DNA from: Flavobacteriaceae bacterium
GTDB lineage: Bacteria > Bacteroidota > Bacteroidia > Flavobacteriales > Flavobacteriaceae
Direction of reading: 5' to 3'
Assembly (NCBI GenBank): GCA_015488935.1
Contig: WFMU01000028.1
Span: forward strand, 1-11,552
DNA: 11,552 bases
Numbering within the stretch: the first letter of the stretch is position 1; each line of letters begins with the position of its first letter. The translations under genes were made by a program, and so were the position numbers. Of this stretch, positions 6,920 to 11,552 are shown in pieces. The notes beneath the pieces are model-generated. The model was not told where the DNA came from. It was given only the letters and a program-made list of their open reading frames with translations, and searched no databases.

Positions 6920-8617
6920 ATGCGCTGGAATATTAAACCTGAACCCAATTCTGAAAAAGTTACGCATTTGTCTAAGGCGATAAATGTAGAGTATGTTATT
7001 GCTAAATTATTAGTATTAAGAGGTGTTGAAACCTATGACGAAGCAAAAACTTTTTTTAGACCTAAACTAACCGATTTGCACAATCCTTTTTTAATGAAAG
7101 ATATGGATATTGCTGTAAATAGAATTGAAAAAGCAATTGCTAATAATGAAACTATTTTAATTTTTGGCGATTACGATGTAGATGGTACCACGGCTGTTTC
7201 TTTGGTTTATACTTTTTTAAAGACTCAATATAAAAACGTGATTAGCTATATTCCTGATAGATATAATGAAGGTTATGGTATTTCTTATCAAGGAATAGAT
7301 TTTGCGGAGGAGCATAAAATTAGCCTAATTATTGCCTTAGATTGTGGCGTTAAAGCAATAGATAAAGTAGCCTATGCTGCTAAAAAAAATATTGACTTTA
7401 TTATTTGTGACCACCATTTACCTGGTGATGAATTGCCTAATGCAGTTGCAATTTTAAATCCAAAAAGAAAAGATTGCTCGTATCCGTATGACGAATTGTG
7501 CGGCTGTGGAATTGGATTTAAATTAATTCAAGCCATTGGAAAAAATAAAAAATTAGATATTGCATATTTTGTACCGTATTTAGATTTAGTTGCTACAGCA
7601 ATTGCAGCAGATATTGTACCTGTAACTGGCGAAAATAGAACTTTAGCCTATTTTGGTATGCAAGTAATTAATCAAAATCCAAGAACGGGAATTAAAGCAC
7701 TTATTAGTCAAGTTAAAAGACCAATTTTAAATATTACCGATGTTGTTTTTACCATTGCTCCTAGAATTAACGCCGCTGGTAGAATGAAATCTGGATTAGA
7801 TGCAGTTAATTTATTAACCGAAACGGATTTTGAAAAAGCCAAACAATTTGCAATTACTATCGAAAAATATAATTTAAATAGAAAAGATTTAGACAAACAA
7901 ATTACCGCAGAAGCACTACAACAAATTAAAGATAATAAGGAAGAAAATAATTTTACTTCTGTTGTATATCAAGAAAATTGGCATAAAGGTGTTATTGGTA
8001 TTGTTGCATCACGATTAATTGAAACGTATTACAGACCTACTTTAGTCTTTACAAAAAGTGGCAATTTTTTAGCAGCATCGGCACGTTCGGTAAGGGGTTT
8101 TGATGTATATAAAGCGTTAGATGCCTGTAAAGAATTTATAGTGCAGTTTGGAGGTCATAAATATGCTGCTGGTTTAACCTTAAAACCCGAAAATTATGTT
8201 CTTTTTAAAGAAAAATTTGAATCTGTAGTTAAAAATACCATTCCAAAAGAATTGTTAATTCCAGAAATTAGAATTGATAGCAGTGTTTTTTTATCTGATT
8301 TAACACCAAAATTCAATCGAATTATTAAACAATTTGGACCGTTTGGGCCACAAAATATGAAACCAGTTTTTTTATCTTCTGGTTTGCGTGATAATGGCTT
8401 TGGAAAAACTGTTGGAGAAAATGGCGATCATTTAAAATTGCATATTATTTCTGGTAGCGATAATAAAACTTACAATGCCATTGGCTTTGGTTTAGGAAAA
8501 AAACACGAAATTGTAAATAATGGAAAGTCTTTTGAAGCTGTTTATACTATTGAAGAAAACCATTGGAATGGCATTAGTTCGTTGCAGTTAAATTTAAAAG
8601 ATTTACGAGAAGATTAA
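6920..8617 (+). CDS. recJ: Single-stranded-DNA-specific 5'-3' exonuclease RecJ
   Basis: RecJ degrades single-stranded DNA 5' to 3' in recombination, mismatch and base-excision repair, in the cytoplasm, with Mn2+/Mg2+. The 565-residue product is full length for the family. DHH-domain motifs are all present: FGDYDVDGTTA (82-92), ALDCGV (139-144), CDHH (163-166), LDLVATAIAADIVP (221-234) and APRINAAGRM (280-289). The DHHA1 part follows with GVIGIVASRL (357-366), SARSVRGFDV (387-396) and FGGHKYAAG (410-418). The OB-like C-terminal domain has FGPFGPQNMKPVF (472-484). All metal-binding Asp/His residues are intact, so the enzyme should be active. The start is preceded by an A-rich stretch, usual for this group. 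It is the last clearly conserved chromosomal gene before an accessory region. Its 3' end overlaps the open frame of a degraded opposite-strand gene by 15 nt. Confidence 0.97.
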   Translation: MRWNIKPEPNSEKVTHLSKAINVEYVIAKLLVLRGVETYDEAKTFFRPKLTDLHNPFLMKDMDIAVNRIEKAIANNETILIFGDYDVDGTTAVSLVYTFLKTQYKNVISYIPDRYNEGYGISYQGIDFAEEHKISLIIALDCGVKAIDKVAYAAKKNIDFIICDHHLPGDELPNAVAILNPKRKDCSYPYDELCGCGIGFKLIQAIGKNKKLDIAYFVPYLDLVATAIAADIVPVTGENRTLAYFGMQVINQNPRTGIKALISQVKRPILNITDVVFTIAPRINAAGRMKSGLDAVNLLTETDFEKAKQFAITIEKYNLNRKDLDKQITAEALQQIKDNKEENNFTSVVYQENWHKGVIGIVASRLIETYYRPTLVFTKSGNFLAASARSVRGFDVYKALDACKEFIVQFGGHKYAAGLTLKPENYVLFKEKFESVVKNTIPKELLIPEIRIDSSVFLSDLTPKFNRIIKQFGPFGPQNMKPVFLSSGLRDNGFGKTVGENGDHLKLHIISGSDNKTYNAIGFGLGKKHEIVNNGKSFEAVYTIEENHWNGISSLQLNLKDLRED

Positions 8618-9130
8618 CTGTATTTTTCTTTTGATAATCGTTTGGGAAAAATGGAACAAGAAATTTCTGATATTATTTTCGTTCAGTTTCAAATTTATCC
8701 ATTCCCAACTTTTTTTCATTTTGATATATTTATTCAATTTGGGTTGGATATACCATATTCCAATAAAAAGACTAATTCTGTTTGATTGATTGAGTTTTTC
8801 TTCTTTTTCAAATTTTAGTATAGTTAAAGTTGTTAAAATCATTATTCCAAATATACTATTCATTGCACCAATATGATAAGGTAAAATAGATTTTACATCC
8901 ATCATACCTGAAATAATTACAATCCAAGCAAAAATTAGATATAGAAAAGCATAACCTGTAAATATATTCAGCAATAATTAATTTATCGAGTTTTGTTTAG
9001 AATTCCTTTTATTTAATTCTACTCCGATTGAATACATCCATACTAAATATGGTAATCCTAAGAAAAATAACCAAAATAATTCTTTTGAACTTTTAGTTAG
9101 ATATTTTTTAGTTATTGAATTATTTATCAT
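8603..9130 (-). pseudogene. Small membrane protein of unknown function, interrupted by an in-frame TAA
   Basis: From the ATG at 9128-9130 the frame reads about 50 codons to a TAA (8978-8980). It continues in the same frame without another stop to 8603, 175 residues in all if the TAA is read through. Hydrophobic segments lie on both sides: one before the stop (LFWLFFLGLPYLVWMYSIGV) and two after it (FTGYAFLYLIFAWIVIISG; IGAMNSIFGIMILTTLTIL). A WYIQPKLNKYIK segment and a basic tail follow. The parts look like one three-helix protein split by a single nonsense base. No convincing ATG starts the second part (only TTG at 8972-8974). I do not recognise the family. The gene overlaps the recJ 3' end. 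Alternatives are two separate tiny genes or a sequencing error. An upstream in-frame GTG at 9160 is less likely as start. Confidence 0.55.
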
Positions 9131-9167
9131 TCCAATTTTGCTCGTTATCACATTAAACACAACATTG

Positions 9168-9273
9168 GTATAACATAGTTGCGGATTTTAAATATCAAAA
9201 CTTTGGTTAAATACTTAACTTTGTAAAAGTACTAAATTTTGAGTTAAGTACAAAGTCTCAATTACTGTTATAC
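9168..9273. repeat. Intergenic element with nested inverted repeats
   Basis: The outer arms are GTATAACA (9168-9175) and TGTTATAC (9266-9273), an exact inverted pair about 90 nt apart. Inside, ACTTAAC (9213-9219) pairs with GTTAAGT (9243-9249), and the overlapping ACTTTGTA (9218-9225) pairs with TACAAAGT (9249-9256). The two inner hairpins share bases, so only one can form at a time. There is no gene in 9131-9318. The layout resembles a repeated mobile or recombination-type intergenic element, but no copy elsewhere can be shown from this window. Confidence 0.5.
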
Positions 9274-9318
9274 GCGAGTCTGCACAATAACACAAATGCC
9301 AACCAAAGATACATTATT

Positions 9319-9849
9319 TCAGTTTATATAAGCTCTAATTTGGATGTTTCTTTGGATGTTTTTTTGGAAAGGTTTAATTGATATTGAAAAAATAAAGGGC
9401 TTAAAACAACTAAAATAGCCTCGTATAAACCAAAAAAATAGGATAATAGGTCTTTCAAACCTTGTTTTCAAGGTTTCTATCCCAAAAATAGAGATAAGTC
9501 TCCTAAGGTTGTAACATATCATAATCAAATTAATCTCAGATAATACGTATTTTTTGCCTTTCATAGGATGTAGGTAAATCCCCATTGTCGTTTTATGGTT
9601 CCGAATTGGTGCTCGGTTATTTGTTGTCGTAATCTATAATATTCTGGATTGTCTTTTACACGTTTTTGATTTTCTTCTAAGGGTTCTTGATAGATGGAAC
9701 GCTCAATGAGTCGTCCGTATATCTTCAAATAAATCTACAACTCGCGCCCATGAATCAGCCTTAACAAATTCTTCAAATGACATCATTCGTAGTTGATTTC
9801 GGTCAAATCCTTGTATAAAAATCCATAGATCTTTGTTTTGATTTCTCTT
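9319..9849 (-). pseudogene. IS1182-like transposase remnant, internally deleted and frameshifted
   Basis: Three pieces of one transposase can be read in order on the minus strand. The N-terminal piece (about 9721-9834) gives FIQGFDRNQLRMMSFEEFV then ADSWARVVDLF, the usual opening of IS1182-type transposases. At about 9720 it jumps, in another frame, to the C-terminal region: YGRLIERSIYQEPLEENQKR, DNPEYYRLRQQITEHQFG, GTIKRQWGFTYIL (to about 9564). One base then appears lost (CTATGAAAGG where CTA ATG AAA is expected), and the end continues in a third piece as MKGKKYVLSEINLIMICYNL and RRLISIFG, running to a stop at 9319. Most of the catalytic DDE core, several hundred residues in intact relatives, is missing. 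It cannot make a working transposase. The family call rests on motif resemblance. Confidence 0.82.
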
Positions 9850-9955
9850 TCAAGATACGATTTTTTATTGGATTTTTTGTAAAATTTTGATAAAAAAAGT
9901 GTTGGTTTTTGCGTAGTCTGACGGTTACCTTTGTTGCCCACGGTCTTTATTTTTT
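9387..9955. mobile_element. IS1182-type insertion sequence remnant, tentative ends
   Basis: An 11-bp AT-rich match, AAAAAATAAAG, occurs on the plus strand at 9387-9397 and on the minus strand at 9945-9955. Weaker similarity continues inward (CAAC.AA..TA.CC, to 9420 and 9923), so these could be worn terminal inverted repeats. The left copy overlaps the transposase 3' end and the sequence is of low complexity, so the ends are uncertain; the remnant as such is well supported by the transposase pieces. No target-site duplication was identified. Confidence 0.3.
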
Positions 9956-9966
9956 TATCATAAAAA

Positions 9967-9998
9967 TTTGTCAAGTTCAGAATTTATATATATTTTTG
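9967..9998 (+). promoter_or_regulatory. Bacteroidetes-type promoter of the cytosine methyltransferase gene
   Basis: TTTG (9967-9970), a 20-nt spacer and TATTTTTG (9991-9998) match the Bacteroidetes consensus TTTG-N19-TAnnTTTG with one extra spacer base. Transcription would start near 10003-10006, leaving a leader of about 27 nt before the ATG. It lies just outside the tentative right end of the IS remnant. Confidence 0.65.
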
Positions 9999-10031
9999 CA
10001 TACTATTATTATCAATTTAAAATAATTATTT

Positions 10032-11051
10032 ATGAGAGTTGTTTCGTTGTTCGCTGGATGTGGTGGTTTAGATTTAGGTTTAATACAAGCAGGTCATAAA
10101 ATTGTTTTGGCTACGGATTTTGATAAAGATTGCAAAGTAACTTATGATCATAATTTCGACCATAAATTATTGCTTAAAGATGTAAAAGAATTAAAAGCAG
10201 ATGAATTACCAGAATATGATTTATTGACTGGTGGTTTTCCTTGTCAAGGGTTTTCAGTTGCGAATAAATACCGTAATGAAAAAGATGAAAGAAACGAATT
10301 ATATTTAGAAATAGTTAGGCTTTTAAACGAGACTAAACCAAAGTATTTTTTAGCGGAAAATGTACCTGGAATTTTGAGTATTGGAAAAGGGGAAGTTGTA
10401 AAACAAATAATGAAAGAGTTTTCTGAAATTGGAAAAGAAGATAGTTTTGCAGGTTATGAGGTCCATAAATATAAATTAAATTCTGCTGATTATGGCGTAC
10501 CACAAGGAAGAAAAAGAGTTATATTTTTAGGTGTTTCAAAAGAAGAAATTACTGAAGAAAAACGAAAATTACTTTTTGATAATTTTCCACCACCTAAAAC
10601 GCATAGTAATAAAAAAGAAGATAATTTACCACCATATAAGACATTAAAAGATGCAATAGGAAATTTACCAGAACCTTATACAGAAGAAGGTGAAAAAATT
10701 CTTAATCATTATGGCACACAACACAAGGTAAAAATTAATGGCTATATGGGAAATAGAAAATTATCTTGGGATAAACCTGGACCAACAATGGTTGGTAGAG
10801 GTGGAGGAACAGGCGGCCCTGTTATTGCTGTTCATCCTAATTGTGTACGTAGATTTACAGTAAGAGAAACCGCAATTATTCAATCCTTTCCAATGGATTT
10901 TGAATTTTTCGGGTCCAAAAGTTCACAATTTAGGCAAATAGGAAACGCAGTTGCAGTAGGTTTTGCATATCATTTAGGAAAAGTATTAAAAGACTTTGAA
11001 GATGGAAAATTAAAGGAGAAGGATTTAAGTCAATTAGAATTAAAGTTATAA
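10032..11051 (+). CDS. DNA (cytosine-5)-methyltransferase of a probable type II restriction-modification system
   Basis: The enzyme transfers a methyl group from S-adenosylmethionine to C5 of cytosine in a specific DNA site. The 339-residue protein has the full set of C5-MTase motifs: I, FAGCGGLDLGL (7-17), SAM binding; IV, GGFPCQGFSVANKYR (67-81), with catalytic Cys71; VI, ENVPG (109-113), with the Glu that protonates cytosine N3; VIII, NSADYGVPQGRKRVIFLG (150-167); IX, RRFTVRETAIIQSFP (273-287); X, QIGNAVAVGFAYHLG (302-316). The target-recognition region between VIII and IX (about 190-265) is short, typical of single-specificity type II enzymes. The recognition site cannot be read from sequence. 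The gene has its own promoter and overlaps by 6 bp, tail to tail, an unidentified minus-strand ORF that may be the restriction partner. Position next to an IS remnant and a broken gene suggests acquisition by transfer. It should be active. Confidence 0.95.
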   Translation: MRVVSLFAGCGGLDLGLIQAGHKIVLATDFDKDCKVTYDHNFDHKLLLKDVKELKADELPEYDLLTGGFPCQGFSVANKYRNEKDERNELYLEIVRLLNETKPKYFLAENVPGILSIGKGEVVKQIMKEFSEIGKEDSFAGYEVHKYKLNSADYGVPQGRKRVIFLGVSKEEITEEKRKLLFDNFPPPKTHSNKKEDNLPPYKTLKDAIGNLPEPYTEEGEKILNHYGTQHKVKINGYMGNRKLSWDKPGPTMVGRGGGTGGPVIAVHPNCVRRFTVRETAIIQSFPMDFEFFGSKSSQFRQIGNAVAVGFAYHLGKVLKDFEDGKLKEKDLSQLELKL

Positions 11052-11552
11052 TATCTTACATCTTGGATTGCCACTTGTAATTCTGTTACAATAAATCTTA
11101 CTTAAGTCCGTTATAGGCTTATAACCTAAGTCTTTGTGTACTAAAACTAATTTTATATCTGTAAAAATATGCCTAACTAATTTATTTAGTTTTTCTTTTA
11201 AACTAATGTCCTTAAATATTAAAATATCTTTACCTAGTAAGGCAGTTAGTTGAAGTTTACTGTAATAATTTAAGTCACAATCAAGAATTTTTATTTTATC
11301 TTCAATTGATATGTTTTCAAATGATAATTTTTGATAAGAAGTAAGTAAATCATATTTATTCAGAGAGCCGTCATAAGATGAAAATAAATTGATTTGTTTT
11401 TCTTCTGAGATTATAAGATTTTTAACTATTTCAATAATTTCATTTGCTTTGTCTAAGTTTGCAGATGAAACTTCATTTTTCCTAAGACCATCAATAAGTA
11501 AAGTAGTTGTACGACCTAAAGTAGTTTTAATTTTCTTGATACAATCTTTTAC
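11046..11552 (-). CDS. Unrecognised protein, convergent with the methyltransferase; possible cognate restriction endonuclease (N-terminus beyond window)
   Basis: The minus strand is open from the window end to a TAA at 11046-11048, giving 168 residues with no internal stop; the start lies outside. The translation begins VKDCIKKIKTTLGRTTTLLI and passes through LRKNEVSSANLDKANEIIEI and SSYDGSLNKYDLLTSYQKL. It then reads SIEDKIKILDCDLNYYSKL, KLVRHIFTDIKLVLVHKDLG, and ends NRITSGNPRCKIL. It is Lys/Ile/Leu-rich, seems mostly helical in the first half and shows no signal or membrane segment, so it is likely cytoplasmic. I see no clear PD-(D/E)XK, HNH or GIY-YIG motif and do not recognise a family. 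The unbroken frame, native-looking composition and 6-bp tail-to-tail overlap with the methyltransferase argue for a real gene. A restriction enzyme is the first guess from context only. Confidence 0.7.
   Translation of the reverse strand, partial: VKDCIKKIKTTLGRTTTLLIDGLRKNEVSSANLDKANEIIEIVKNLIISEEKQINLFSSYDGSLNKYDLLTSYQKLSFENISIEDKIKILDCDLNYYSKLQLTALLGKDILIFKDISLKEKLNKLVRHIFTDIKLVLVHKDLGYKPITDLSKIYCNRITSGNPRCKIL

Noticed and set aside
9168..9273. Classical integron attC site
   Set aside because: The arms contain GTTATAC, but no proper GTTRRRY/RYYYAAC pairs with the expected internal L and R boxes were found, and no integrase is in view.
9340..9368. 12-bp tandem repeat (TTGGATGTTTCT / TTGGATGTTTTT / TTGGA)
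   Set aside because: Only 2.4 imperfect copies in AT-rich sequence; too short to call a functional repeat or CRISPR.
9319..9585. Separate 88-residue protein starting at an ATG near 9583
   Set aside because: It is the frameshifted C-terminal end of the transposase; its first residues (MGIYLH) are out-of-frame reading of the conserved QWGFTYI stretch.
9783..9974. Minus-strand 63-codon frame
   Set aside because: It overlaps the transposase N-terminal piece in a different frame, crosses the presumed IS end and shows no protein-like pattern.

Overview
The window looks like a chromosomal segment of a marine-type or environmental Flavobacteriaceae (Bacteroidetes). It is AT-rich. Most intact genes lack a Shine-Dalgarno sequence, and several upstream regions carry the Bacteroidetes promoter form (TTTG, about 19-20 nt, TAnnTTTG). 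Lipoproteins are abundant, and the family set fits: membrane pyrophosphatase, OmpA lipoprotein, ApbE, DUF4837, RecJ. The genus cannot be named from the sequence alone.

Positions 1-8617 are a conserved chromosomal block of mostly single-gene transcription units on alternating strands. A YceI-family lipoprotein (minus, cut by the window start) lies downstream of a terminator that closes hppA (minus), a K+-dependent membrane pyrophosphatase with an unusual C-terminal extension. Next come a small secreted LTxxQ-like basic protein (plus), a strong bidirectional terminator, an OmpA-family lipoprotein (minus), an ApbE flavin transferase lipoprotein (plus), a DUF4837 lipoprotein (minus) and recJ (plus). 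The common theme is the cell envelope (four lipoproteins, one exported protein, one ion pump). RecJ is the only DNA-repair gene in this part.

Positions 8618-11552 are an accessory region next to the recJ 3' end. It holds a small membrane-protein gene interrupted by one in-frame TAA, an intergenic element with nested inverted repeats (about 9168-9273), a decayed IS1182-like transposase with a large internal deletion and a frameshift (about 9319-9849), and then a DNA cytosine-5 methyltransferase (plus) with its own good promoter. A minus-strand ORF enters from the window end and overlaps the methyltransferase stop by 6 bp. Its tail-to-tail position suggests a cognate restriction endonuclease, but I do not recognise its sequence, so that is inference from context only.

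I saw no tRNA, rRNA, CRISPR array or riboswitch. The most useful items to follow up are the unrecognised methyltransferase partner, the Glu-relocated pyrophosphatase with its extra C-terminal segment, and the inverted-repeat element beside the broken membrane gene.
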